Positions 10,610 to 21,818 are shown, counted from the first letter of the stretch. The stretch is DNA of 64,000 nt from Helichrysum umbraculigerum (GCA_949592205.1 CATIUR010000005.1:113039777-113103776), one strand, 5' to 3'. Notes: a model not told the origin generated them from the sequence alone. Program-made: numbers and translations.

Positions 10610-10988
10610 TGATAACACGTAAAAAGTCAAGTTTTTAAGTGTTATTATCTCACCTTTTTAGCCCGATTATGGATGAAAACATTTGAAATATATATTTTAT
10701 TTTAAATTTCATAATGAAGGCTAAAATATAGATGATGCTTCAAGAATCAACCAAAAAGGCCTAAAAACGAATAAAATAGAGCACAAACGATCATAAGCGT
10801 TCTCGTTCACGCTTTCAAGCACTTTTTAAGTTCTACTAGAAATTATGACCTCTAACTTATGTCATTTTCTTCATTAGGAAATTACGATCGCGTGGATATA
10901 AAGAACGCTGAAAACGGACATACGGTGAAGAAGTTACGCCCAAACGAAGAATCCAAGCAACCGGAGACCGAGATACGGGAGAACACAA

Positions 10989-11274
10989 GCCGTATACGGG
11001 AGAACACAGCCGTATACGGCCATGCACCAGCCGTATACGGCCTGGCAAGGGAGTATACGGCCTTGTCCAACCGTATACGGCCTGTGTCCAGCCGTATACG
11101 GCCTCGTCCGCCCGTATTTGGCCCGTGTCCGCCCGTATCGTGCCATTTCCACCCGAAATACGGGAGGTCCCCCCGTATCGTCCTCCTCCCCCGTACAAGA
11201 TGAGATTTTGATACGGTTGAGCGATACGGTTGAGCATTTGAGGGTTAGAATACGGCTGGACGATACGGCTGAGC
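10989..11274 (+). repeat. CCGTATACGG palindrome array in E8 LTR
   Basis: About ten copies of the perfect 10-bp palindrome CCGTATACGG or close variants, mostly 15-25 bp apart. The E2 LTR keeps only three at 25865-25920. Unlike the Tekay arrays it lies upstream of the CT-rich stretch. It leaves both strands open, giving spurious ORFs. Confidence 0.88.
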
Positions 11275-11744
11275 GACTAGTATATATATGGGATCAAATC
11301 ATCTCATTTCTAATGCATTCATTTTTCACACACACTTCTCTTTACACTTCTCATTTTCATTTTCGTTTTCGTATTTAGATTTTAGTTTTAGTTTCTCTCT
11401 CTAGGTTCTCTCTCTAATCTCTCTCTCTAGTTTCTCTCTCTAGAAACTAGTGAGAAGATTAGGGGGAGAATCCGTCGCTTTAGGAGTAGCTATGTAATTT
11501 AATTCGTAGAAGCTAGCATTTGTAATACGTGGGATATTATTCGGTGAAATACAAGTGTTATTCTACTCGCAATTATTTATCGGTAATATCTATCATTTCT
11601 TATATTAATTTGTCATAATGTTCTTGTTTGATGTTTGTGATTTATTAATGTTTGAAATGCTTATTGCCATGCTTTGTGAGTAGTTTCTTGTATGTTTGCC
11701 ATGATTTAAATAGTAGTGATAATGTTACTTCAAATATATGATAT

Positions 11745-12560
11745 TGGGATAATATCATTATGAAACAACGGAGGTAACGTTATACGGCTTTCATTTGTAT
11801 AGCGCCGGAAACATCACTAATGTGTGGAGTACAGAACGTGGAAGCTATGAAAGTCGTGGGCACAATCCGTTGTGGAATAATGGTCCCGATATTTATATAA
11901 ATGGAATTGTTAAGCCTTGTATCTGTCTAAACTTATCATGCATCTAGACTTAGTTTACGGATCACCCTTTCCAGTCCTTCACGTGACTATCACCTTAGCT
12001 GTAGGCCTGAGTTTTGGTAGATTGTTATCTGTGTTATCGTACGGAATCCATGTTTGTTACTATAATTCGGCTGAAGTACTGGGTATAGCGATGGAAACAC
12101 CACTGGTGGAGTACAACCGTGGAAGCCTGAGGAAAAGCCGTCGGTACCGACATTGTGCCCTACCTAGAAACCCTAGAATATGGTCTAGGCATCATAAAGC
12201 TGTGGAAATGCTAAGTACACCGTAGGATTACCTCTGGTTACAACAAACTGTGGAAATACAGTAACTAAAGTACACCGTATCTATAGTTAGAGTTGGTGAA
12301 CAGGTGGAAAAGCAGTCGTACATGGTGAAATCAACTCTAGTTACAAACGCCGTGGAAATGCGTCAGGCACTATACACTGTAACTGTACCTAGAGGAGGTT
12401 AACCGTGGGGCAGCTGGAGTACACGGTATACTGACCTCGGATTATAAGATATTGTGGAAAATGGTTACAGTACTGTACACCGTAAAGTACCTAGGGTTAG
12501 CAAAGCTGTGGAAAAATGCACTGTACCCCGCTAAGCGTGCCTAGGGATGAATGACTGATC
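11745..12560 (+). repeat. Degenerate GTGGAAA...GTACACCGT repeat field in E8 LTR
   Basis: Segments of roughly 60-90 bp repeat the order CTAGGGTTA, CGTGGAAATG, CAGTACTGTACACCGTA in diverged form at least six times. The first unit includes a strong stem (ACGGCTTTCAT with ATGAAAGTCGT). The E2 LTR has only one or two such units (61130-61225, 62120-62190), so copy number changed within the family. Confidence 0.7.
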
Positions 12561-13401
12561 GCAAAGGAGAGTTCTAGATCATGACAGAAGTAATTGTGCT
12601 AATAAAACCTAAGGCATGAGTCTGGAGATGAAAGTCAAGCCCAGCAGTGGTTCAGGATTCTTAAAACCCCTAGACTCTACAAAACTGATAGTTTAGAATA
12701 CAAAGTTAATAATCAACATGCAATTAGATAATAACATTTAGACTTAGGTGTTAAGAACGGTCAGAATAACCTGAGGGCGGTCTGTTACCTTATTCCTGCA
12801 CCCTTCATGGGTCACTTGTCATAACCAGGCAGTGTGGTGGGTCGAATAGCCTGTTCTGATCAGAATCATGATAGCCTAGGTACTCAGTGACATACTAATT
12901 TAGAATCTATCTAAAGAAGTAGGGTCCTAGTGTTCACACCTATAGTTTGCTTGTCTATTATCTAAATGTGTCCCATAATGAACATCATCACAGTAATGCA
13001 CTATCCTAAATCATGGTGAACCACTTCTCCGTCATCCTTAAGTGTTGCATATATGCTAGCTTCCCTTTTATTTTATGTTTTATTAGTTTAATAAAATTAG
13101 AAAACCAAATACAAACCTATCCAACTATCCAAAACCCAGCTTAATTACTAAGTTATCCGAGTGAGCTCTGTTTCAATTCTACCGTCGTGAGGAACGACCC
13201 TGGATCATCCTTGCCACATACTAGTATCAGGTACTCGTACCTAATAATAGTAAGTAGTTCGGAAGGTTTTTGGCTCCCCCCGACTATTATAAATTTAAAA
13301 CTACCCATGATGTCGCCCGGTGCTGTTCGGTCAGTCCTTTGACGACAAGGACGGTTCACTCGCAAGGTGAACTCAAAAACCTGACTCAGCTGGGCGCATC
13401 A

Positions 13402-15098
13402 CCAACCACGAAATCAAGACTAACTTCCTCCCATGGCCCCTCGGGAACTGGCAATGGAGTATAGAGGCCGGCATTAGAATGATGCATCTTAGCAATATGA
13501 AAGATTCGACAACGTTCAACAACCCGGGTGACATCCATACTCATTTTCGGCCAAAAGAAACATTCCTTGATGAGTTTAAGTGTTTTATCTCCCCCAAAAT
13601 GCCCTGCTAATGCACCTTGATGCCCTTCGACCACGATAGCATCTCGCAACGAACACTTACGAACACATAGGCACGACCCTTTAAACAAAAACCCATCTTG
13701 GACCAAATACTCTCCTTTTGGTGCGGACCATAATTCAGCAAACTCGGGGTCATTCGGGTAAAGAGAACGGAAAGTATCAAAAGCCTCTACTCGGACTTGT
13801 AGGGAGGTAAGCAGACCGCGATGCCGACTCAAAGCATCGGCTACGGTATTAGTGACTCCTGACTTGTGCTTAATCACGAACGAAAATTCCTGCAAAAATT
13901 CCACCCACTTAGCATGACGTGGATTTAACTTATGTTGCCCCTGAATGAACCGAAGCGCCTGGTGATCAGAAAACAAAATGAAATCATTAGGCAGCAAATA
14001 ATGTCGCCAATATTCCAAACTTCGAATGATGGCATAAAATTCTTTATCATAGGTGCTATACTTCTGTTTGGCATCGCTGAATTTTTCACTAAATAATGCA
14101 ATCGGACGGCCATCTTGACTCAAAACACCCCCAATTCCAAACCCCGAGGCATCACACTCAACCTGGAAGGTCCGCTGAAAATCTGGTAGTGCAAGGATGG
14201 GTGCCTGAGTGACCCATTGTTTGAGGTCTTCGAAAGCTGTAGCGGATGCGGGAGTCCATCGAAACTGACTCCGTTTTAGACAATCAGTTATAGGGGCGAC
14301 TATTGAACTGAAATTCCTGATAAACCTGCGATAGAAGGAAGCCAACCCATGAAAACTACGAATCTCATGAAGTGTCGTTGGGGTCGGCCATGTAATAATG
14401 GCCTCAATTTTTGACTCATCCATCCGAATACCGTTTCCAGAAATAAGATACCCCAAAAAGAGAACTTCTGTTGACAAAAAGTGACACTTGTTCCCGTTAG
14501 CATACAGCTTTTGCTCCCGTAAAATTAAGGAAACTTGCCGAAGATGGTGTAGGTGTTGTGACAAATCACGCCTAAACACAAGGATATCGTCAAAATATAC
14601 GACAACACAGCGCCCAATAAGAGGCTTGAAAACATGATTCATAAGTCTCATAAATGTACTAGGGGCGTTTGAAAGGCCGAATGGCATTACCATCCATTCG
14701 TACAACCCCTCCCTAGTTTTGAAGGCCATTTTCCACTCATCTCCTGGCCGCATTCGTATCTGATGGTACCCACTTCTCAAATTGATCTTAGAAAACATCT
14801 TAGCGCCATGTAATTGGTCAAGAAGATCATCGAACCAGGGAATAGGGAACCTGTATTTAACTGTTATTTTATTCACTGCTCGACTGTCAATACACATACG
14901 ATATGCACCACCTGTTTTTGGTACCAGCAGTGCCGGGACAGCACAGGGACTCATGCTTTCCTGAATAAGGCCTTTGTCAAGTAGTTCGGTCACTTGTCTA
15001 TGTAATTCTTCAAATTCCTTCGGGTTCATATGATAAGCCGGTTTATTTGGAATGACCGCCCCGGGCACAAAATCAATGCAATGTTGTATCTCACGCAT
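13402..15098 (-). pseudogene. E3 pol: RT, RNase H and integrase N-terminus
   Basis: Open from an ATG at 15098 to the E8 junction. RT begins NKPAYHMNPKEFEEL; the fingers have RMCIDSRAVNKIT and the catalytic box is VVVYFDDILVF. RNase H shows VECDASGFGIGG, a Glu in YDKEFYAI, and FSDHQALRF. The integrase zinc domain shows the HQGALAGHFGG histidines and VVERCRIFHIAK, where the second Cys of CxxC is replaced (CRIF). The core starts at WEEVSLDFVVG (first catalytic Asp). The RT frame is offset from the protease frame by an upstream frameshift. With the broken zinc site and split integrase it cannot be functional. Confidence 0.88.
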
Positions 15099-15860
15099 AA
15101 GGGGAAACCCAAGGATATCTCAGCTGGAAATACGTCTTGGAATTCAGCTAACAGGGGTTGCAACTCAGGGGGGCCGGTAGGTGCAGCTGGGTTGCTTTCT
15201 GCGACAATTAAAGCAAACAAAAAGGGTGGTTTGGTGAAACGCGTGAAGTCTAAAAAATCTGACCTGGTCAAAATGAGAGCCTCTGTTCCTGTTTTGCGGG
15301 TGTCAAGTGGGGCCAAAGTAATATTTACTCCATCCTTTTTAAATGAATAAGTATTGGTAAACCCGTCATGTTGTGCTCTTCTATCATACTGCCATGGTCG
15401 CCCTAACAAGATGTGACACGCATCCATGGGAATGACCTCACACCAAACCTCATCCATGTAACGATTGCCAATGGTAAACTGGACAAGACACCGTTTCTGC
15501 ACTTTCACCACATCACCCTTCTTTAACCATGTAAGTTGATATGGCTCGGGATGAGGTTCCATTGACAAACCCAGCTTCTCTACCATACTAGTAGCCACCA
15601 TGTTTTCACAACTTCCTCTATCAATAATAACAGTACAAACTTTACCCTTCGACGTACACTTAGTTCTGAAAATATTGTTGCGAAGCCATAATGTATCATC
15701 ACTTGATTGATTTAGAGCAACACTCAATACCCGTTGTGTAACCAAAGACTTTCCATAATCGGGGTAAATAATCTCGGCCTGATTGTCTTCAGTTTGCTCA
15801 GAATCTGTATCATAAACGGGATCGGTATCTTCGGTGAGAGTTACTAACTGTTTATTCGGA
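15026..15860 (-). pseudogene. E3 protease region
   Basis: An open stretch at 15745-15026 contains the retroviral-type aspartic protease, which would cut the Gag-Pol precursor. The catalytic motif reads IIDRGSCENMVA where relatives usually have D-G-G-S-C, and the flap/C-terminal motif is CHILLGRPWQYDRR. Segment 15746-15860 links it to the gag zinc knuckle. The frame breaks near 15100 (reading on as LCVRYNIAL), where it overlaps the start of the RT frame in a different register, so a frameshift separates protease from RT. Confidence 0.78.
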
Positions 15861-15862
15861 CA

Positions 15863-16876
15863 TTATCGGGCAAAGTGACCAAGACCTTGGCTTCGAAAGC
15901 ATCTGGTTAACTTGGATGTCGTTGAAGGAGTGTTAACTGGTGGTGTTGTTGCAGTGGAATTTTCAGTCTTACTTGGGAACGTTTTGGAATTAGTGGAAGT
16001 ATTGGCTGCACCTGTACTTCTCAAGGATTCAGATCTAGTAACATTGAGCCGAGCGGCTACTACCTTGCCTTTAGCTTTCAGCTGTTTTTCAACTTTTAAT
16101 GCCAATTGATACACATCATTGTATGTCCAATAGGGTTGGAGTTGAACCATGTTAGAGATGTCGGGGCGCAACACCCCCAAAAACCGAGCAATCACCTGTT
16201 CTTCCTCCTCATCAGCTCCACACCGCATGCGTAACCTGTCAAACTCCATAATTAACTCCTCAACGGTGGAAGTCTGTTGGGAAAGGTTATGATAGTCCAA
16301 GAATGCTTCCTGGCGATAATTAGGTGGTAAAAACTTCTCACGGAGTAACTTCCGCATCTTGTCCCATGTCACAACCTTAGACCGCCCTTCTTGAACCCTT
16401 TTTCTCTTAAGATGTTCCCACCATAATGATGCATATTTACGTAGTTTAATAGCAACGAGTTTTACCTTAAGCTTATCATAGATGTCGCGTAAATCGAACA
16501 CGCGTTCAACAGTGTGTAACCAATCAATGAATTCATCTGGTTGAGACTTTCCATCAAATTCGGGTATCTCAATCTTCACTCCTAGACTTCGCAGGGGATC
16601 AGACCTCTGCACATCACGTGGACGTTCCGGCTGTTCAAACGGATTCCACCTCTCGTGTTGCACGAACGGGTTACGATAGTCGGCCCCGTCATCCCGGATG
16701 ACAGAGTCGGTTTCAGTGTCCTCGATTCGATCTTCATACTGCAACTCCAAAGCCCGGATTCGCTGTTGCAGCCTTGCGATCTCCTCCACATCACGTGGGT
16801 CCCGTTGATAGTCATCGTTACCTCGATCGGCGTTTCTACGAAGACGTCTCTGAACACGGTCACCTCGTGCATCCAT
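15863..16876 (-). pseudogene. E3 gag
   Basis: I take the ATG at 16876 (MDARGDRVQRR) as the start; it comes directly after the primer binding site, and the open frame extends upstream only with non-ATG codons. An N-terminal charged coiled coil (EEIARLQQRIRALELQYEDRIED) is followed by the retrotransposon gag capsid region with WLHTVERVF and WWEHLKRKR. Near the C-terminus is a zinc knuckle, CFRSQGLGHFAR then a stop then CPNK. The second Cys of the CCHC motif is Ser and the stop (15863-15865) falls inside the knuckle. Two lesions in one motif support a dead copy. Confidence 0.85.
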
Positions 16877-16890
16877 GAGCTCTGATACCA
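16877..16890 (-). promoter_or_regulatory. Second primer binding site in E3
   Basis: Minus strand TGGTATCAGAGCTC, complementary to the 3' end of initiator-Met tRNA, two bases from LTR2. A first copy lies at 17771-17782 beside LTR1. Two primer sites in one TSD-bounded unit show the tandem structure. Confidence 0.88.
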
Positions 16891-16892
16891 AC

Positions 16893-17086
16893 TGATGCAC
16901 CTAGGTCATTGGGCCCAGACTATGGAGTCGATCCAACAGGCCTAGGTGAGAATGGGCCTGATTAAATAAGGGAATACGTTCCCTTGGTGTGCAAGCTGCT
17001 GGAACTATTATTAAAGATAATCCCTAAAAATAAAGATAAACTTGGAATATTAAATCATAGATAATAATCCCAGATTGCCTGCATCG
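16893..17086 (-). repeat. E3 internal LTR2 (194 bp), core inverted relative to LTR1/LTR3
   Basis: It starts TGATGCA and ends TGCATCG on the plus strand, with a primer site on its left and a minus-strand polypurine tract (AAGAAGGGGAGAA) on its right, as for a genuine LTR shared by two units. The ~115-bp core (about 16903-17016) is the reverse complement of the LTR1 core (about 17980-18090), including the AAGGGAATACGTTCCCTT hairpin. The distal 70 bp differ from LTR1. Confidence 0.85.
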
Positions 17087-17756
17087 TTCTCCCCTTCTTT
17101 AAAAAAAACTCGTCCTCGAGTTTTCCGCAAGCTTGGGAACACGAATCCGAACCACAACCACCTGGGTCGTAGGGAACATCACCCACATCGTTAGCCGTCG
17201 ATTTAGCCACCCGATCACAGATCTTAACCACCGCTGCACCACCGGAAGCCACCGGATCACCATTTGCAACCAACGGAACTAGACCATTAACGCCACCGAT
17301 CTCGGTCTTTTCACCCATCATGAAATCATTCAAAAAACCAGCGGATACCTTCGCACACTCGAGACTACCTCCGGTAATCTCTTCTAGAACGGTACCCCCT
17401 TCTTGAACGACAACCATGTTCAAGGCTTGTGTAACCCACCAATAATCTTCATTACTCACCTCTTCGTCTCCATAACAATCGAAACAAGGAAGTGATGAAT
17501 ATAGGGTGCTACAACTACTAGGATACTCCTCCTCCCCATACCTTTCATCCCGGATGAAATCCTCTGAGTCGGTTTCCTGAAACTTGTAACCATTGCCTTC
17601 TTCAGGATGCTCCTCTTTCCCAACGATCTCATCCCAGATGACATCCTTTAGGTCAGTTTCCTGGATCATGCGATCTTGCGAATCAAACATGATTTTATCG
17701 CTGCCTCGATCGGCGATTCGGCGAGTAAAAAGGTAGTTCTCATCACGCAGAGCCAT
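17055..17756 (-). CDS. Unknown 233-aa acidic ORF of the short E3 unit
   Basis: ATG at 17756, shortly after the primer binding site; the frame stays open through the entire ~700-bp internal region and the polypurine tract and stops inside LTR2. The N-terminal TRRIADRGSDKIMFDSQD resembles the E3 gag start (RRNADRGNDDYQRDPRD). An acidic module is then repeated twice (QETDLKDVIWDEI... and QETDSEDFIRDER...). There is a Cys-poor, Val/Gly-rich middle and a basic end from polypurine codons. No protease, RT or zinc knuckle is present. It may be a degenerate gag N-terminus kept open by chance or a small accessory protein. I do not recognise it and infer no function. Confidence 0.5.
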   Translation of the reverse strand: MALRDENYLFTRRIADRGSDKIMFDSQDRMIQETDLKDVIWDEIVGKEEHPEEGNGYKFQETDSEDFIRDERYGEEEYPSSCSTLYSSLPCFDCYGDEEVSNEDYWWVTQALNMVVVQEGGTVLEEITGGSLECAKVSAGFLNDFMMGEKTEIGGVNGLVPLVANGDPVASGGAAVVKICDRVAKSTANDVGDVPYDPGGCGSDSCSQACGKLEDEFFLKKGRTMQAIWDYYL

Positions 17757-17784
17757 CTGAATTAACCAAAGCTCTGATACCACC

Positions 17785-18107
17785 TGATGCAGTTTCTCAC
17801 TCAACAAGTTGAAACCAAAGACACAAATAAAAACTGGAACTTATCGGTTCTTAATTCAAAAAATCAAAACTGTCTTACAATGAAAAACCCTCGGGTATCT
17901 AAAGGAAAAACAATCCTAGATAAACTAGGAAACAGAAACAGAAGATAAAGCCTAAAAATAGATAAACATAAAATAAATAATAATAGTTCCAGCAGCTTGC
18001 ACACCAAGGGAACGTATTCCCTTATTTAATCAGGCCCATTCTCACCTAGGCCTGTTGGATCGACTCCATAGTCTGGGCCCAATGACCTTATCCTTGCCCC
18101 CGCATCA
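17785..18107 (-). repeat. E3 5' LTR (LTR1, 323 bp)
   Basis: TGATGCAG...CGCATCA on the plus strand, followed by TSD CATAG at 18108-18112. The primer binding site TGGTATCAGAGC (minus) is at 17771-17782, two bases inside. Nearly identical to LTR3, so E3 is moderately young although its genes are broken. Confidence 0.93.
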
Positions 18108-18342
18108 CATAGATATTCCTTCGAATGAACCTTCTACTTCTCTACCTACTAACTCGGTACAAGCTGACACCCCTGTCGCTTCTCCTGAGCCAGAACCTTC
18201 TAAAGCCCCAGAAGTCTCTAAACCCGTTCGAATACCTTTCCCTGGTAGGCTTAAGAAAGAGAAACAAGAAGCTCAATTTGGAAAATATCTAGAAATGTTC
18301 AAAAGCCTACACTTAAACGTCAGATTAATAGATGCTAAGTAG
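18108..18342 (+). pseudogene. E2 gag-protease linker fragment
   Basis: Gag resumes after E3, beginning with the duplicated CATAG. It is a Ser/Pro-rich linker (HIDIPSNEPSTSLPTN) leading to FPGRLKKEKQEAQFGKYLE and LNVRLIDA, the conserved run-up to the Athila-lineage protease. A stop at 18340-18342 and a one-frame shift separate it from the next open stretch, which starts three bases later. Confidence 0.8.
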
Positions 18343-18344
18343 AA

Positions 18345-19376
18345 ATGCCCAGTTGTGCTAAATTCTTTAAGGAACTGATATCCAACAAGGAAAAACTTAG
18401 ACAGATAGTTATTAACTTGCCCCTAGATGCCGAGTGCTCTCTAATTATGCAACAAGGACTACCCCCTAAGCTTGGAGATACTGGCCGTTTCACTATTCCT
18501 TGTTATCATCAGGATGTTCAAATAAGTAACGCCTTAGCTGACCTAGGAGCTAGTGTAAACCTCATGCCATTCTCGCTTTACAGGAAACTAGGATTAAACG
18601 AACTCTTGCCTACCCGTATGACCATCCAATTAGCAGATAGATCAGTTAAACTCCCCCGAGGAATTGTTGCAGATATTATGGTCCGTGTCGACAAATTCGT
18701 CTTCCTAGTTGATTTCGTTGTTATGGATATTGAAGAAGACACCCATGTTCCACTCATCCTTGGCAGACCTTTCCTAAACACTGCCAAGGCCGTCATTGAC
18801 GTAAATGAAAAATCTTTAAAACTCCGAGTTGGAACTGAAGAAGTCACCTTCAATGTTGATAAACTAATGAAACAACCTATGGGAGAAGATCTTGGTCTTG
18901 TAGATTCTATGCAGGAAATAATTGAAGAACAGCTGGAAGAGATCCTCGCAGTAAGCAGCATTAACCCCCTTCCTAATACTATCATCACTTCAAGAATACT
19001 CTGTGAAGAAGGTGCGGGTCTATGCTCAGCTATCTCGGATTCTTCCAACGCATCTGGAGAGTTACTATTTCCTTTAAAGAATTCCAAGCCGCAGCTCAAC
19101 TTCATCTTGACTGCTCCACTTGGATATGGCACTCCTGTCACTCTACTACGAAGGAACCCGACTTTTGAAGTAGATCATTCATCTCTCTCAAGGGAAGAAA
19201 TTCTGAAGACTCTTAAAGACATGGAGTCAATGATTAAAACACCTGCTTCGCAACTATCTGAAGGTTGTGAAAATCCAGAAATCACCATCAGCGAGTCTTC
19301 ATCAGCTCAATTCCAGAGATTTGCAACAACTGACAAAGGAAAAGAAATTATCACTGAAGAAAATGCAATCTCTTAA
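18345..19376 (+). pseudogene. E2 protease and linker
   Basis: 343 codons. The first ~60 residues continue the conserved KFFKELISNKEKL helix. The aspartic protease follows with its catalytic motif ADLGASVNLMPFSLYRKLGL at about 66-85 and the second motif VPLILGRPFLNTAKAVID at about 133-150. The rest is a long, poorly conserved acidic/Ser-rich spacer before RT, as is usual in Athila elements. It ends at a stop (19374-19376). The enzyme would process the E2 precursor, but the surrounding frame is broken on both sides. Confidence 0.85.
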
Positions 19377-19412
19377 TCTGCTCAAGTAAGATATGACCTG
19401 AGAAAAGATGAG

Positions 19413-20351
19413 TTGTCCAACAATACAGAATGGGTTGAGATAGCGTCAGCTGACATTCCGGAATCACCTGCAATGGAGTCAGATTATCAAACAACGTACG
19501 ACGAGCTTAAAAGAGACGAGATTGCTAGGATGGAACCATCTACTAAAGAACCACCCGAATTAGAGCTAAAGGAACTTCCCCCACACCTTGAATATGCTTT
19601 TCTTAAAGGAACTTCGCACTTACCGGTTATCATATCTAAAGAATTGAAGCCCGAAGAGAAAGCAAGACTGGTACAGGTTCTGAAGTCACACAAGAAGGCG
19701 ATTGCTTGGAAGATCTCTGACATCCAAGGGATTAGTCCAAACTACTGCACGCATAAAATCTTAATGGAAAACGACTTCAGACCATCAGTTCAAAGGCAAA
19801 GGAGAGTCAACCCTAAGATTCAAGACGTGGTGAAAAAGGAGGTTATCAAACTCCTGGATGCTGGTCTGATCTTCCCTATCTCAGATTCCCCATGGGTTAG
19901 CCCAGTTCAAGTCGTCCCAAAGAAAGGAGGCATGACAGTCATCGCTAACGAAAACAATGAATTGATTCCAACACGAACCGTCAATGGTTGGAGGGTGTGT
20001 ATCGACTATCGGAAACTGAATGAAGCTACACGCAAAGATCATTTCCCTCTACCATTCATTGATCAGATGCTCGAAAGGTTATCAGAAAATGAATTCTATT
20101 GCTTCCTTGATGGCTTCTCAGGCTATTTTCAGATACCTCTCGATCCGAAGGGCCAAGAAAAGACGACGTTCACTTGTCCCTATGGAACATTTGCTTACCG
20201 ACGTATGCCTTTTGGTTTATGTAATGCACCTGCGACTTTTCAAAGATGCATGGTAGCAATCTTCCACGACATGATTGAACAATGCATGGAAGTGTTCATA
20301 GACGATTTCTCAGTTTTTGGGGATTCGTTCACCACTTGTCTTTCTAACTAG
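19413..20351 (+). pseudogene. E2 reverse transcriptase
   Basis: 312 codons without a credible ATG, so it was part of a polyprotein. N-terminal ELPPHLEYAFL and HKKAIAWKISDIQGI are typical of gypsy pol just before RT. Fingers: GWRVCIDYRKLNEATRKDHF; palm: FLDGFSGYFQIP; primer region: MPFGLCNAPATFQRCM; catalytic box: MEVFIDDFSVFG. A single stop at 20349-20351 (CLSN then TAG) splits RT from its thumb, and the downstream frame continues in register, so this is a point mutation. Confidence 0.9.
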
Positions 20352-20357
20352 GATAGG

Positions 20358-21818
20358 ATGCTTGCTCGATGTGAAGAATCAAACCTAGTTCTGAATTGGG
20401 AGAAATGTCACTTCATGGTGAAAGAAGGCATAGTTCTTGGACACCACATTTCAAAATCTGGAATTGAAGTTGAGAAAGCAAAAGTTGAGACTATCTTGAA
20501 GCTTCCACCCCCTACTTCTGTAAAAGCCATCCAAACTTTTCTAGGTCACGCCGGATTCTACCGTCGCTTTATTAAGGATTTCTCTAAGATCTCTCCACCT
20601 ATGACTCATCTTCTTGAAAAAGATACTCTGTTTGACTTTACAGATGAATGTCTGAAGGCTTTTAACTACCTGAAGGATCAACTAGTACATGCACCGATCA
20701 TGGTTGCCCCCGATTGGAGTCTTCCATTTGAAATCATGTGCGACGCTAGTGATTTCGCTGTTGGAGCTAGACTGGGACAGCGGAAGGAGAAACATTTTCA
20801 ACCAATATACTACGCCAGCAAAACGCTCACAGATGCTCAAGAGAACTACACTACTACAGAAAAGGAGCTGATTGCGGTAGTATTTGCTTTTGATAAATTT
20901 TGTACTTATATAATCTTGTCCAAAACTATTGTCTATACAGATCACTCCGCTTTGAAATACCTTTTAAAGAAGCAAGATGCTAAACCGCGCCTTCTACGAT
21001 GGATTCTACTCCTACAAGAATTTGATATTGAGATTAAAGATAAGAAAGGAGCAGAAAATGTCGCGGCCGATCATCTTAGCCGATTGGAAAATCCATCAAT
21101 GGAGAAGTTGCACGAGAAAGATATTCAAGATCAGTTCCCCGAAGAACAACTCATGACTGTAGGAGGCTACCAACAAGGATCACAGTTCACACACAACCCT
21201 TGGTATGCCGACTTTGCCAATTATCTGGTAGGAAACATCGTACCAAAAGGAACGCCAACCTCTCAGAAACGAAAATTCTTCCGCGATGTCAAGAACTATT
21301 TTTTGAACGATCTTTATCTCTTTAAGGTTTGTCCCGATCAACTTATTCGAAGATGCATCGATGGGAAGGAGGCAGAACAAATTCTACACCAGAGCCACCA
21401 CGGACCTACTGGAGGACACCATGGTAACAAAATGACTGCACGAAAGGTTTACGATGCCTGCTTTTATTGGCCAACCATATTCCAAGACGCTTGCGACCTG
21501 GTGAAGCACTGTGATATTTTCCAAAGGCAAGGCAATATCTCAGCCCGAAACGAAATGCCACTTACTAATATCCAGGCCGTGGAGATCTTTGATATCTGGG
21601 GATTAGATTTTATGGGACCATTCCCTAAGTCTAACGGTATAGAGTACATCTTAGTCGCAGTTGACTACGTCTCCAGATGGGCCGAAGCTCAAGCTTTTCC
21701 GACCAACGATTCGAAAGTAGTAACCCAGTTCCTCAAAAAGCTGTTCAGTCGATTTGGAACTCCTAGAGCTATAATCAGTGACCATGGCACGCATTTCTGC
21801 AATACTCAATTTATGTGA
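20358..21818 (+). pseudogene. E2 RT thumb, RNase H and integrase N-terminal half
   Basis: 486 codons: RT connection (GFYRRFIKDFSKI), RNase H (IMCDASDFAVGA, Glu in TTEKELIAV, YTDHSALKYL), then integrase. The zinc domain has HHGPTGGHHGNKM and CDIFQRQGN; the second Cys of CxxC is Phe, which should prevent zinc binding. The core has WGLDFMGPFPKS (first Asp) and IISDHGTHFCN (second Asp). A TGA at 21816-21818 interrupts it. The damaged zinc site and stop mark an old, inactive copy. Confidence 0.9.

Larger units (their letters stand above)
10610..13401 (+). mobile_element. E8: solo LTR of the Athila-like (E2) family, 2,792 bp
   Basis: TGATAACACG...GGGCGCATCA flanked by CCAAC at 10605-10609 and 13402-13406. 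It matches the E2 3' LTR in both halves: TGAT...AAAAAGTCA at the start, and the ACGGCTTTCAT...ATGAAAGTCGT block at about 11784-11858 (E2: about 61145-61219). It holds a CCGTATACGG palindrome array, a CT-rich stretch (11330-11450) and a degenerate repeat field. It lies in E3, which itself lies in an E2-family element. Confidence 0.92.
5910..18107 (-). mobile_element. E3: CRM-type gypsy element, three-LTR composite, with two nested solo LTRs
   Basis: Bounded by near-identical ~322-bp LTRs (TGATGC...CATCA) and TSD CATAG. On the minus strand the order is LTR1 (18107-17785), primer site, a ~700-bp internal region, polypurine tract, LTR2 (17086-16893), a second primer site, gag, protease, RT, RNase H, integrase, polypurine tract, LTR3 (6231-5910). 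It is therefore a tandem of a short non-autonomous unit and a long autonomous unit sharing LTR2. The core of LTR2 is inverted relative to LTR1 and LTR3. Solo LTRs E4 and E8 sit in its integrase. CRM-like assignment rests on gag (IPEFDGKSQPDEFIDWLHTV) and RT (VVVYFDDILVF) style. Confidence 0.85.

Noticed and set aside
10857..11378. Four overlapping ORFs on both strands with Tyr-Gly/Arg-Pro-Tyr repeats
   Set aside because: Caused by the CCGTATACGG palindrome array, which keeps several frames open on both strands.
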